Shown piece by piece: positions 19,509-28,199 of a stretch of 64,000 bases of DNA. Both the position numbers and the translations under genes were made by a program. How positions within the stretch are numbered: position 1 is the stretch's first letter; each line of letters starts with the position of its first letter. The stretch is taken from the NCBI RefSeq assembly GCF_025642255.1, contig NZ_CP106759.1:337501-401500 (forward strand). The letters run 5' to 3'. Under the pieces are notes generated by a model that did not search any database, was not told where the DNA came from, and worked only from the letters and a program-made list of their open reading frames with translations. Source of the stretch: Stenotrophomonas maltophilia. Lineage in GTDB: Bacteria; Pseudomonadota; Gammaproteobacteria; Xanthomonadales; Xanthomonadaceae.

Positions 19509-20078
19509 ATGAACACTGCTACATCCCCGCAGGCGCGCGGTTCCGGTCGCCGGACCCTGGTGCTGTTGTTCGCCGTGTTCTTCGGGGCAATGGCGCTGGC
19601 GGCCGTGCTTCGCTTCTCCGGATGGCAGCCCACCGGCCACCGCAACAGTGGACAGCTGCTCAAACCCCCGGTGGACCTGCGCCAGCAGCCACCGACCCTG
19701 GCCGACGGCACGGCCTATCCCTGGAATCCGGAGGCGCGCACCTGGCGCCTGCTGGTGGCACCGGCCGGTGCCTGCGACGCGCAGTGCGTCACTTTGTCGC
19801 AGGGACTGGGCAAGGTGTGGCAGCTGTTCGGCCATAACGCCGATAATGTCGAGATCCTGTGGCTGGGTCCGCCACCGGCGTCGATCGCCTCGCTGCCCGC
19901 GCTGCGGCCGCTGGCACCGTCGCCAGCGCTGCGCGCGGCCCTGCCCGGCGTCGACGATCCGGCTGGCCTGCCGGTCTACGTGATCGATCCGAACGGTTTC
20001 GTGATCATGCGCCATGCCCCGGGCAGCGACCTCGGGGGCCTGCGCAAGGACATGGCCACGTTGCTGAAACTGAAGTGA
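19509..20078 (+). CDS. membrane-anchored thioredoxin-like protein of the cox cluster
   Basis: A 189-residue protein with one N-terminal transmembrane helix (LVLLFAVFFGAMALAAVLRF) and a periplasmic domain. A CxxxC pair (CDAQC, about residues 94-98) follows a beta strand, and VYVIDPNGFVIMRH near the C-terminus resembles the SCO1/thioredoxin core. It occupies the slot of an uncharacterised gene between surf1 and ctaA in Pseudomonas. A copper-relay or disulfide role in oxidase assembly is inferred; it is too divergent to call SCO1. Confidence 0.75.
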   Translation: MNTATSPQARGSGRRTLVLLFAVFFGAMALAAVLRFSGWQPTGHRNSGQLLKPPVDLRQQPPTLADGTAYPWNPEARTWRLLVAPAGACDAQCVTLSQGLGKVWQLFGHNADNVEILWLGPPPASIASLPALRPLAPSPALRAALPGVDDPAGLPVYVIDPNGFVIMRHAPGSDLGGLRKDMATLLKLK

Positions 20079-20088
20079 GTCCTGTTTG

Positions 20089-21252
20089 ATGAGCCTTTCC
20101 GCGCGTCCGGCGCTGCACCGCAATTTCCACCGCCTGGCGTGGTTCGCCATGATCATGACCGCGAGCACGATCATGTTCGGTGCCTTCGTCCGTCTGTCCG
20201 ATGCGGGGCTGAGCTGCCCGGACTGGCCGACCTGCTATGGCCGCGCGACCTGGCCGCAGCACATCGAGGAGACGGTTGGCCACCCGGCCGCCGACATCCG
20301 TCCGCTGGAAACGCACAAGGCCTGGCGCGAGCAGGTTCACCGCTTCCTGGCCGGCGCGCTGGGCATCGAGATCCTGACCCTGGCCCTGCTGGCCACGCGC
20401 AGGCGCCGGTTCGGAACCACGGCGGTCGTCACCGCCTGCGTGCTGGTGGCTGCCGGCATACCGTTGTACATGATGGGCTGGCATGCAACGGCCAGTGCCC
20501 TGGCCCTGAGTGGTGAGGCGATACTGCTGATTGCCGCCTTGCGCTGGAACAACATCGATCTGGCGCGCGCGGCGGTACTGACCCTGGCGGTGGTGATCTT
20601 CCAGGCCCTGCTGGGCATGTGGACGGTGACGCTGCTGCTGAAGCCGATCGTGGTGATGGGCCACCTGCTGGGCGGCATGCTGATGTTCGGCCTGCTGGTG
20701 TGGCTGGCGTGGCGGGCCACGCATCTGCCGATCACGCTGGCCGAGGCGCCCAGGCTGAAGTGGCTGCTGCGTGCCGCCGTGGTCGTGCTGGTCACCCAGA
20801 TCGCACTGGGCGGCTGGGTCAGTGCCAACTATGCGGCGCTGGCCTGCGGCGGCGGCAGCGCCTCGCTGGACAACTTCCCACGCTGTGCCAACCAGTGGTG
20901 GCCGCAGCACAACTTCGTCGAAGGCTTCACCCTGTGGCGTGGCATCGGCGTGGACTACGAAGGGGGCGTGCTCGATGGCGCCTCGCGTATCGCCATCCAG
21001 CTGGCGCATCGCCTGTTTGCCATCGTGGTGGCTGCCTACCTGCTGTGGCTGGGCGTGCGCCTGTTCCGCCTGCCGAGCATGCGGGGCTGGGCGACTGCGC
21101 TGATCGTGCTGCTGGTGCTGCAGGTCACCCTCGGCATCCTCAACGTGAAGCTGGCGCTGCCGCTGGAAGTGGCGGTGGCGCACAACGGCGTGGCCGTTGC
21201 CCTGTTGTTCGTGCTGGTCAGCCTGCTGGCCCGCCTGCGTGCCCCGGACTGA
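20089..21252 (+). CDS. ctaA: haem A synthase (COX15/CtaA)
   Basis: A 387-residue inner-membrane enzyme that oxidises the methyl group of haem O to give haem A. It has eight transmembrane helices in two four-helix bundles. Conserved features are [21 protein letters not shown] near the N-terminus, [14 protein letters not shown] (haem ligand His), MGHLLGGM and the second-half QLAHRLFA. A Cys pair in the periplasmic loop (LACGGG ... [11 protein letters not shown]) is typical. It starts at ATG 20089 and is followed four bases later by ctaB. Confidence 0.95.
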   Translation: MSLSARPALHRNFHRLAWFAMIMTASTIMFGAFVRLSDAGLSCPDWPTCYGRATWPQHIEETVGHPAADIRPLETHKAWREQVHRFLAGALGIEILTLALLATRRRRFGTTAVVTACVLVAAGIPLYMMGWHATASALALSGEAILLIAALRWNNIDLARAAVLTLAVVIFQALLGMWTVTLLLKPIVVMGHLLGGMLMFGLLVWLAWRATHLPITLAEAPRLKWLLRAAVVVLVTQIALGGWVSANYAALACGGGSASLDNFPRCANQWWPQHNFVEGFTLWRGIGVDYEGGVLDGASRIAIQLAHRLFAIVVAAYLLWLGVRLFRLPSMRGWATALIVLLVLQVTLGILNVKLALPLEVAVAHNGVAVALLFVLVSLLARLRAPD

Positions 21253-21256
21253 TCCG

Positions 21257-22150
21257 ATGTTCTCCAATTACCGCCAGTACTGGGACCTGACCAAGCCCAA
21301 GGTCGTCGCCCTGATCGTGTTCACCGCCCTGGTGGGCATGGTCCTGGCCATTCCAGGCGTGCCCAGCTGGGAACAGGTACGCGCGGGCCTGCTCGGCTTC
21401 CTCGGCATCTGGCTGGCGGCCTCGGCTGCGGCTGCGATCAACCAGCTGCTGGATGCGCACATCGATGCGCAGATGGCGCGCACCTCGTGGCGGCCGCTGG
21501 TGGTCGGCAAGGTCAAGCCGTGGCAGGTGCTGGTGTTCGCCGGCGCGCTGATCGTGCTGTCGATGACGATCCTGGTGCTGTGGGTGAACGTGATCACCGC
21601 CGTGCTGACCTTCGCTTCGCTGATCGGTTATGCGGTGATCTATACGGTCTACCTCAAGCGTGCGACCTCGCAGAACATCGTCATCGGTGGTCTGGCCGGC
21701 GCGATGCCACCGATGCTGGGCTGGGCCGCCGTCACCGGAATGCAGGGCTCTTCGGACTGGGCGTACTCGTCGCTGCTGGTGCTGATCATCTTCATCTGGA
21801 CGCCGCCGCATTTCTGGGCGCTGGCGATCTTCCGCCGCGAGGACTACGCCAAGGCGAAGATCCCGATGCTGCCGGTGACCCACGGCGTGGTGCATACCCG
21901 CAGGCAGATCATGGTGTATTCGGTGGTGCTGGCCCTGGTCTGCCTGCTGCCCTATCTGGTGGGCATGAGCGGACCGTTCTACCTGGGCGGTGCGATCGTG
22001 CTCAACGCGGTGTTCCTCTGGTATGCGTGGCGCATGCTGGATCCGCCGGATGAGCTGTTCTCGATGAAGATGTTCCAGTACTCCATCGTCTATCTGATGG
22101 CGCTGTTCGCCTTCCTGCTGATCGACCACTGGATCCTGCCCTGGTTGTAA
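21257..22150 (+). CDS. ctaB: protohaem IX farnesyltransferase (haem O synthase)
   Basis: A 297-residue UbiA-family prenyltransferase that adds a farnesyl group to haem b to give haem O, the substrate of CtaA. The first Asp-rich motif is [20 protein letters not shown] and the second is YLKRATSQN with [20 protein letters not shown]. About seven to nine transmembrane helices are visible. The start ATG 21257 lies four bases after the ctaA stop. It is the last recognised gene of the oxidase cluster; no SCO1/SenC gene follows. Confidence 0.96.
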   Translation: MFSNYRQYWDLTKPKVVALIVFTALVGMVLAIPGVPSWEQVRAGLLGFLGIWLAASAAAAINQLLDAHIDAQMARTSWRPLVVGKVKPWQVLVFAGALIVLSMTILVLWVNVITAVLTFASLIGYAVIYTVYLKRATSQNIVIGGLAGAMPPMLGWAAVTGMQGSSDWAYSSLLVLIIFIWTPPHFWALAIFRREDYAKAKIPMLPVTHGVVHTRRQIMVYSVVLALVCLLPYLVGMSGPFYLGGAIVLNAVFLWYAWRMLDPPDELFSMKMFQYSIVYLMALFAFLLIDHWILPWL

Positions 22151-22160
22151 CGGGCGCCTG

Positions 22161-22184
22161 CCGCCGGGCATGGCCCGGCGCTAC
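22161..22184 (-). repeat. SMAG repeat
   Basis: On the minus strand GTAGCGCCGGGCCATGCCCG followed by GCGG, the commonest form in this window. It lies just after ctaB. The rest of the 22185-22513 gap is unremarkable apart from a short open frame ending in NVGFR that was not accepted as a gene. Confidence 0.85.
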
Positions 22185-22513
22185 CGCATGCCGGAAAGAG
22201 GCGGGCGCATCAGCCGGATGCATGACGGCCGTCGCAGTGAGGACATGCTTGACCTGATCGAGGCGGCACGCGTGCTGCGCAGCCACGCCGTGCGTGGACG
22301 GTCTTCCACAGAACTCCGTGCGTTCAATGTCGGGTTCCGCTCGCCGGAGGCGGCACTTTGCCAACCCGCCGAGCCGCTACGGTGTAGGGATCTGCCGCGC
22401 TGCTGACTCACCGCCGGCAGTGGATCACAGATACGGATGGATTCGGCAGGCGGGATGGTCGAATGTGGATACACAGGATTTGCGAGATGAATCGCAATTC
22501 TGTGGAGCTATCA

Positions 22514-22888
22514 ATGAGATGCCATGTTTCTCTGCCCATCGTTCTCTGTGCTGCGCTTGCGTGCTTGGCCGGCAATGCAACAGCAGAAGTAAAAGCACTG
22601 AGTTGGGCCAACTGCATTGGATTCGTCAATGAATCCGTTACCTACGAACGGCCCCAGTTCCGCAACTTCCAGGGCTCTACCGCATCCAGGCATATCCCGC
22701 TTGGAAACATCGAGCCGAAGCATGTCCTTGCTGCTCCCAACAATGGACTGTACTCCTGGCGCTTCCACGCAGGCGATGGCACCGATCCGGAACGGATGGT
22801 TGTTCATGGTTACCACACATGGGTGCTGGGCGGGCGTGTATTCACCCAGTCCACGAGCGCGGTCGACTGCCAACTTTCGGAGTGGTGA
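22514..22888 (+). CDS. small secreted protein, unrecognised
   Basis: A 124-residue protein with a signal peptide (LPIVLCAALACLAGNATAEV). The mature part has two Cys residues (about 35 and 120) that could form a disulfide, and an aromatic, His-rich middle (YSWRFHAGDGTDPERMVVHGYHTW). No family is recognised. The start is ATG 22514 with GGAG eight bases upstream; an earlier ATG at 22487 lacks a site. GC content is lower than in the neighbours. The next gene begins five bases after its stop, so the two form a pair. Confidence 0.7.
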   Translation: MRCHVSLPIVLCAALACLAGNATAEVKALSWANCIGFVNESVTYERPQFRNFQGSTASRHIPLGNIEPKHVLAAPNNGLYSWRFHAGDGTDPERMVVHGYHTWVLGGRVFTQSTSAVDCQLSEW

Positions 22889-22893
22889 GCATC

Positions 22894-23637
22894 ATGAAAA
22901 GCGTTTGCTTTCTTGCAACCTCACTGCTGATGTCGATGTCGGCCCAGGCATCGCAGACCGATGCAACTCCTGATCCGGTGGGACGTTGGCTACATCAACG
23001 TGCCATGCAAGCTGCAATGCAGGAGGCCTCGATGACGAGAGGGTCGTCCGTAGGCGCTGGCAGCTACCAGATCGTGCGACTGGCAGACCTGGATGCCCCC
23101 GAAGCGGTGAAGCATCAGCTTCGCACGGACATGGACCGGTCAGCGGGTGTGGTGCAGGTTGCAGAAGGGAACATCCCAACGCGGGCCGAACTGCTGGCCG
23201 CCTTGCCCCGCCGATATCGCTCGGCGTCGGAACTACGCCAGCGCCTGCCACAGCCACCCAGCAGCTTGGAAGCAAGCCTCCTGGGACCGGCGGAGCTGAT
23301 CGGTATGGAGTCCAGTGGCGTGCTGGATGGAAGCAGGTCGTCGGGGCTGAGCCGTTTCTTCCAGCTGGAAGGCGTCGGCATCGTGGAGTTCAGCGAGAAC
23401 AACTTCCTCGCTGCGGGCACGCATATCGAGGTCATCGCCGAGGCGCAGAACACAACAGTAAAGGGCGCGCTCGCGCACTTGAAGAAGAGCGTTGACAGCG
23501 CTGGCCGTACCCGCGTCGAGCTTGTCTGGACGGGAGACAGCAAGACCTTCAGCCTGATCGCAACCGGGGAGCGCGGCACCGACGTAGAGCGTAACGCCCG
23601 ATTGCTGCACGACATCGCTGCCGCCATCGTGGATTAG
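22894..23637 (+). CDS. secreted protein, unrecognised, paired with upstream gene
   Basis: A 247-residue protein with a signal peptide (SVCFLATSLLMSMSAQAS). The middle (about residues 60-130) is rich in charged and helical segments; the C-terminal part (about 150-247) alternates beta-type stretches such as GVGIVEFSENNFLAAGTHIE and TRVELVWTGDSKTFSLIA. No known domain was recognised. It is translated five bases after the preceding secreted protein and both are flanked by SMAG repeats (22161 and 23652-23724), so they look like a small accessory cassette. Confidence 0.7.
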   Translation: MKSVCFLATSLLMSMSAQASQTDATPDPVGRWLHQRAMQAAMQEASMTRGSSVGAGSYQIVRLADLDAPEAVKHQLRTDMDRSAGVVQVAEGNIPTRAELLAALPRRYRSASELRQRLPQPPSSLEASLLGPAELIGMESSGVLDGSRSSGLSRFFQLEGVGIVEFSENNFLAAGTHIEVIAEAQNTTVKGALAHLKKSVDSAGRTRVELVWTGDSKTFSLIATGERGTDVERNARLLHDIAAAIVD

Positions 23638-23651
23638 CGACGGCGCGAGGG

Positions 23652-23724
23652 GCGTCCACACGTGGCGTGGCATCAGCCGAGCATGGGCTCTGCTCTGCAG
23701 TAGTTCCACGCCATGTGTGGATGA
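23652..23724. repeat. composite SMAG cluster
   Basis: A facing arrangement of ATCCAC-type GTAG elements: CGTCCACACGTGGCGTGG at the left and GTAGTTCCACGCCATGTGTG at the right (23700-23724). A GAGCC-type palindrome (AGCCGAGCATGGGCTCTGCT) lies between them. It separates the convergent secreted-protein pair and the BASS transporter, and could act as a terminator or RNA-stabilising hairpin. Confidence 0.65.
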
Positions 23725-23733
23725 ATTTCCGGG

Positions 23734-24705
23734 TCAGGAGCTGCGCCGTGCGTAGCGCTGCGCGATCACACCGCAGACGATCAGCTGGATCTGGTGATAG
23801 ATCATCACCGGCAGCACGATGGCACCGAGGCTGCCGCCGGCGAACAGCACCTTGGCGATCGGCACGCCGGTGGCCAGGCTCTTCTTGGAGCCGCAGAACA
23901 CGATGGCGATCTCGTCCTCGCGGTTGAAGTGCAGGCGACGGGCGATGAAGGTGATCAGCGGCATGGCGATACCGAGCAGGACGGCAGCTACCACGGCCAC
24001 TGCCAGCAGCGACAGCAAGGGGGTCTTGCTCCAGAGCCCTTCGGTGACGGCTTCGCCGAACGCCGAATACACGACCAGCAGGATGGTGGCCTGGTCGGTG
24101 TAGCGCAGCAGCGCGCGCTGCTTCTCGACCCAGCCGGCGATCCACGGGCGCAGCAGGTGGCCGGCCACGAACGGCACCAGCAGCTGCAGCATGATGCCGC
24201 CGATCGCATGCAGCGGGTCGTGCACGCCGCCGGAGGTGCCGGCCAGCGCGGTCAACAGCAGCGGCGTGAGGAACACACCGAGGATGCTCGACAGCGATGC
24301 GCTGCAGACGGCCGCCGGCACATTGCCGCGCGCCATCGAGGTGAAGGCGATGGACGACTGCACGGTGGAGGGCAGGGTGCACAGGAACAGCACGCCCAGG
24401 TACAGCTCCGGGGTCAACAGCCAGCCCGACAGCGGCTTGAACATCAGGCCCAGCATCGGGAACAGCAGGAAGGTGCAGGCGAGAATGGTCAGATGCAGGC
24501 GCCAGTGCAGCATGCCGCCGATGATCGATTCGCGCGGCAGGCGCGCCCCGTGCAGGAAGAACAGCGCGGCGATGGCGACCGTGGTGACATCGTCCAGGAC
24601 GATGGCGGCGGCGCCCTTCATCGGCAGCAGCGAGGCCAGGCCGACGGTGCACAGCAGGGCCAGGGTGAAGTTGTCCGGTCGCAGGCGCGACCACCAGCGG
24701 GTCAT
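23734..24705 (-). CDS. bile acid:sodium symporter (BASS) family transporter
   Basis: A 323-residue inner-membrane protein with about ten transmembrane helices. Family features include LFFLHGARL, the LCTLPSTVQSSIAFTSMARGN crossover region and the FCGSKKSLATGVP segment, which places it in the YfeH-like branch of BASS proteins. Members import organic anions with sodium; the substrate is unknown. It lies 28 bases after the phosphatase gene on the same strand and may be co-transcribed with it. Confidence 0.9.
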   Translation of the reverse strand: MTRWWSRLRPDNFTLALLCTVGLASLLPMKGAAAIVLDDVTTVAIAALFFLHGARLPRESIIGGMLHWRLHLTILACTFLLFPMLGLMFKPLSGWLLTPELYLGVLFLCTLPSTVQSSIAFTSMARGNVPAAVCSASLSSILGVFLTPLLLTALAGTSGGVHDPLHAIGGIMLQLLVPFVAGHLLRPWIAGWVEKQRALLRYTDQATILLVVYSAFGEAVTEGLWSKTPLLSLLAVAVVAAVLLGIAMPLITFIARRLHFNREDEIAIVFCGSKKSLATGVPIAKVLFAGGSLGAIVLPVMIYHQIQLIVCGVIAQRYARRSS

Positions 24706-24733
24706 GGGGGGCAGACTCCTTGGTGTGGAGGGT

Positions 24734-25234
24734 TCAGGGCGAGGTGACCGGTGTGGCCAGACGCTGGCGGGTGGCCGCTTCCAGCGACTTCAGGCCGGCG
24801 CGCTGGCCCAGCTGGAGGGCCTGTTCCGGGCTGGCATGTTCGTAGCGTGCATTGACCAGGCCGAGCACGGCACCGGCGCGGTTGCCGGACGCGCAGTGCA
24901 GCAGCACCGGCCCCTGGCTTTGCTGCAGGGCCTGGTGCACGGCGCGCACATTGGCCGCATCCAGGCCCTCGGCGCCGGCCACCGGGATGCGCACATAGCG
25001 CAGGCCCAGCGATTCGGCCGCGCGCGTTTCATCGAAACCACGGTCCTCGTCGGGCTGGCGCAGGTCGATCACGGTGCGTACGCCTTGCGCAGCCAGTTCG
25101 CGCAGGTGTGCGGCACTGGGCTGGCCGCCGGCATACAGGCCGGGGCGGACTTCATTGAGCGGGGCACCTGCGGCCAAGGCCGCCAGCGGCAGGCAGAGGG
25201 ACAGCAACAGCAGGCAGGTCAGGCGCAGCAGCAT
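24734..25234 (-). CDS. periplasmic DUF442-type protein tyrosine phosphatase-like protein
   Basis: A 166-residue exported protein (signal peptide to about residue 22). It carries the Cys-phosphatase P-loop HCASGNRAG, with nucleophile Cys114 and Arg119, and the upstream VIDLRQPDED that supplies the general acid region. The size and the GGQPS start of the domain fit the DUF442/beta-lactamase-hydrolase-like family. Its substrate is unknown. It lies between dnaG and the transporter gene on the minus strand. Confidence 0.85.
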   Translation of the reverse strand: MLLRLTCLLLLSLCLPLAALAAGAPLNEVRPGLYAGGQPSAAHLRELAAQGVRTVIDLRQPDEDRGFDETRAAESLGLRYVRIPVAGAEGLDAANVRAVHQALQQSQGPVLLHCASGNRAGAVLGLVNARYEHASPEQALQLGQRAGLKSLEAATRQRLATPVTSP

Positions 25235-25261
25235 GGTCCTCTCCGTTGAAATGTTCCGCCG

Positions 25262-27001
25262 CTACCGGCCCAGGTTGGCGCGGGCCTTGAGCAGCTCGCG
25301 CAGTTCGTACTTGTCAGTATCGTCCAGTCCCTGCTGACGCTGCTTTGCCAACAGCTCTTCCAGACGTTGCTGCAACAGTTGTTTCTCCAGCTGGGCCACG
25401 GCGTCGTGCAGTTCCTGGGTCCAGATCGCTTCGCTGCCGGGCAGGGTCTGGGCGGCCAGCGTGTGCAGCGAGGCCTGCTCCTCACGCCCGTCGAAATGCT
25501 CCAGCAGCGCGCCGGTGCTGATATCGGGACGCTGTTCAACCAGTGCCAGCAGCTCCAGCAGCAGCTCCACACCGGGCAGGCGCAGGCCCTGGAAGTGATG
25601 CTTGCCGCCCAGGGTCAGCGCCAGCGACGGCTGCTGCAGCAGCACGGCGATCGCACCCCGCACCAGGCTGCGCTTGGCCACCGGCTGGATCGACCGTGCC
25701 GGAGGGCGCTGCGGCATCGCCGTGCGGGTATTCTGCGTGGCCGCACCGAGCCCGGTCAGCTGCGCCAGCTGCTGCTTCATCAGGTCACCGAACGCGCCAT
25801 CGGGAATCTGCGCCAGCATCGGTCTGGCCCGCTCGGCCAGGCGTGCCCGGCCGTCCAGCGTGCCCATGTTGATCTCGCGGGTCAGCTCGTCGAAGAAGAA
25901 CTGCGATAGCGGCGTGGCCTGCTTCAGGCGTTCGTTGAAGGCCTCAGCGCCTTCCTTGCGCACGATGGTGTCCGGGTCCTCGCCGTCGGGCAGGAACAGG
26001 AAGAAGGCCTGGCGGCCGTCCTTCATGCGCGGCAGCACCGACTCCAGTGCCTTCCAGCCGGCGCGGCGGCCGGCGGCATCGCCATCGAAGCAGAAGAACA
26101 CGTCCGGTGCGTTTCGGAACAGCAGCTCGGCATGGTCGGGCGTGGTCGCGGTGCCCAGCGTCGCCACCGCCTGGGTGACGCCGAACTGGAACAGCGAGAC
26201 CACGTCCATGTAACCCTCGACCACGATCAGCCGCTCGATCTTCTGGTTCGCCTGGCGCACCTGCCACAGGCCGTACAGTTCGCGGCCCTTGTGGAACAGC
26301 GCGGTTTCGGGCGAATTGAGGTACTTGGGACCGTCGTCCTTCTCGAACACCCGGCCACCGAAGGCGATCACCCGCCCACGGCGGTCGAAGATCGGGAACA
26401 TCACCCGGTCGCGGAACTTGTCGTAGACGTGCCCCCGGTCGTTCTTGGAGAACAGGCCGGCACGGTCGAGCAGCTTCATCCGCCGCTCGTCCTTGCCCAG
26501 CGCATCGCGCAGGCCGCTGTAGCCGTCGGGCGCATAGCCGATCTGGAAGCGGGCGCGGTTCTGTTCGTCCACGCCACGGCCGTCAAGGTAGGCGCGGGCC
26601 TTGTCGCTGCCCTCCAGGTTCTTCTGGAAGAAGCGCGCCGCTGCATCCAGTGCCGAATAGAGTTCGCGGCTGTCGTCCTGCTGCTGGGCGCTGCGCGGGT
26701 TCTCGCTGCGTGGCACGTCCATGCCGGCGCGCTTGGCCAGCTCATCCACCGCGTCGAGGAACTCGAGGCGGTCGTAGTTCATCAGGAAGCTGATTGCGGT
26801 GCCGTGCGCACCGCAGCCGAAGCAGTGATAGAACTGCTTGGTCGGCGAGACGGTGAACGAGGCCGAGCGCTCGTCATGGAACGGGCAGCGTGCCGCGTAC
26901 TCCTTGCCCTGTCGCTTCAACGGCACGCGGCTGCCCACCACCTCGACGATGTCGGTGCGGGCCAGCAGGTCGTCGATGAAAGCGTCGGGGATACGGGCCA
27001 T
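25262..27001 (-). CDS. dnaG: DNA primase
   Basis: A 579-residue primase that makes RNA primers at the replication fork. An N-terminal CHC2 zinc finger (Cys39, His42, Cys60, Cys63) is followed by the RNA polymerase core with TOPRIM motifs (VVEGYMDV and CFDGDAAGRRA), and a C-terminal region (about 430-579) for binding DnaB helicase. The length is normal. The gene is separated from rpsU by yihY and an opposite-strand gene, and rpoD is not adjacent, so the classical rpsU-dnaG-rpoD operon is dispersed here. Confidence 0.97.
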   Translation of the reverse strand: MARIPDAFIDDLLARTDIVEVVGSRVPLKRQGKEYAARCPFHDERSASFTVSPTKQFYHCFGCGAHGTAISFLMNYDRLEFLDAVDELAKRAGMDVPRSENPRSAQQQDDSRELYSALDAAARFFQKNLEGSDKARAYLDGRGVDEQNRARFQIGYAPDGYSGLRDALGKDERRMKLLDRAGLFSKNDRGHVYDKFRDRVMFPIFDRRGRVIAFGGRVFEKDDGPKYLNSPETALFHKGRELYGLWQVRQANQKIERLIVVEGYMDVVSLFQFGVTQAVATLGTATTPDHAELLFRNAPDVFFCFDGDAAGRRAGWKALESVLPRMKDGRQAFFLFLPDGEDPDTIVRKEGAEAFNERLKQATPLSQFFFDELTREINMGTLDGRARLAERARPMLAQIPDGAFGDLMKQQLAQLTGLGAATQNTRTAMPQRPPARSIQPVAKRSLVRGAIAVLLQQPSLALTLGGKHHFQGLRLPGVELLLELLALVEQRPDISTGALLEHFDGREEQASLHTLAAQTLPGSEAIWTQELHDAVAQLEKQLLQQRLEELLAKQRQQGLDDTDKYELRELLKARANLGR

Positions 27002-27060
27002 GGGCAGCAGGGCAGGGCGCGGCCGCCGGGGCGCGCAGCAGGGGCGGCAGTTCCCCTAGT

Positions 27061-27987
27061 TTACTCGCTGGCGATGGTCGGGCCGGCCTGTTGTTCGCTG
27101 CTGCCGCCGGCGCTGGCGGCAGCCCGCTGTGCCCGGGCACTCAGGCGCTCGTCGATCACCGCGGTCATCAGGGCGCCGACGAAGAACACCGCGGTAGCGT
27201 AGTAGATCCAGACCAGCGCGATCACCAGGGCGCCCATCGAACCGTAGGCGCTGCCGGGCGCCACGGTGGCGATGTAGACGCCGATGCCGTAGCGCCCCAG
27301 GGCGAACAGGAGCGAGGTGATGGCCCCGCCGATGAAGGCCTGGCGCCAGGCCACGCGACGGTCGGGCAGATAGTGGTAGAGGAAGGCGAAGGCCAGCGTG
27401 TACAGCAGCAGCGTGGTCACGTAACCGATGGCCGGCAACACCGATGGCAGCTGCGCGAATACCACCTGCAGGGCGGTGGTGGCGGTCATCGACAGGATCA
27501 GCAGGAAGCCCAGCGCCAGCACCACGCCGAAGGAGAACACGCGCTTGCGCAGCCAGGCCTGGACGCCTTCCAGGCGCTGGCCGCTGGTATGGAAGATGCG
27601 GTTGAGTGCGTTCTGCAGCTGTGCGAACACGGCGGTGGCGCCGACGAACAGCAGCAGGGTGCTCCACAACCCAGCCAGCGAGCCCATGCTCGGCTGGCTG
27701 TTGGCGTTGTGCAGCACGGTATCGGCCACGCTGGCCACGCTGCTGCCGGCCACCGAGCCGATCTGGCTGATCAGCGCCTGCTGCGCGGGCGGGTACAGCG
27801 AGGCGGTCAACCACAGCAGCAGCACCAGCAACGGCGCCATCGACAGCAGGGAATAGAACGAAACCGATGCGGCCTGGGTCAGGACGTCGATTTCGACGAA
27901 GCGCTTGGCCACGGCCATCGGGAAGCTGTCCTGCAGCTTCTCCAGGCGCGATCGGACGATGGGCAGGAAGGTGCGGGGATGCGGCAT
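27061..27987 (-). CDS. YihY/BrkB family inner-membrane protein
   Basis: A 308-residue protein with six predicted transmembrane helices. Family signatures are ASVSFYSLLSMAPLLVLLL near the N-terminus, GSMGALVIALVWIYYATAVFFVGA in the last helices, and YHYLPDRRVAWRQAFIGGA between them. The charged N- and C-termini face the cytoplasm. Despite the old name (ribonuclease BN) it is not a nuclease. Molecular function is unproven. It may share a transcript with dnaG, 59 bases downstream. Confidence 0.9.
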   Translation of the reverse strand: MPHPRTFLPIVRSRLEKLQDSFPMAVAKRFVEIDVLTQAASVSFYSLLSMAPLLVLLLWLTASLYPPAQQALISQIGSVAGSSVASVADTVLHNANSQPSMGSLAGLWSTLLLFVGATAVFAQLQNALNRIFHTSGQRLEGVQAWLRKRVFSFGVVLALGFLLILSMTATTALQVVFAQLPSVLPAIGYVTTLLLYTLAFAFLYHYLPDRRVAWRQAFIGGAITSLLFALGRYGIGVYIATVAPGSAYGSMGALVIALVWIYYATAVFFVGALMTAVIDERLSARAQRAAASAGGSSEQQAGPTIASE

Positions 27988-28199
27988 CTACGGCGTCGGC
28001 TGGAGCGGTACGGGCTTCCTTTTCTAGCAGATGCCGGCGTTGCGGCAGGTGAAGTGGAAGCGCGGTCGCAGAATGCAGCGAAGTCCGCGTTATCCTTCTG
28101 CCCGGACCGAGGGCGCGCTGGGGCTGCCGCCGCGGTATCCGGGCCCACCGCCGGTGTGCGGGGCCACGACAATCCAACTTCTCTGCAAAAGGACGCGTT

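Noticed and set aside
22200..22406. Short open frame ending ...LRAFNVGFRSP that resembles the C-terminus of formylglycine-generating enzyme-like proteins
   Set aside because: Only a few residues match (RVL..., NVGFR), the expected motifs between them are missing, and no ribosome site is seen. At best it is a decayed fragment.
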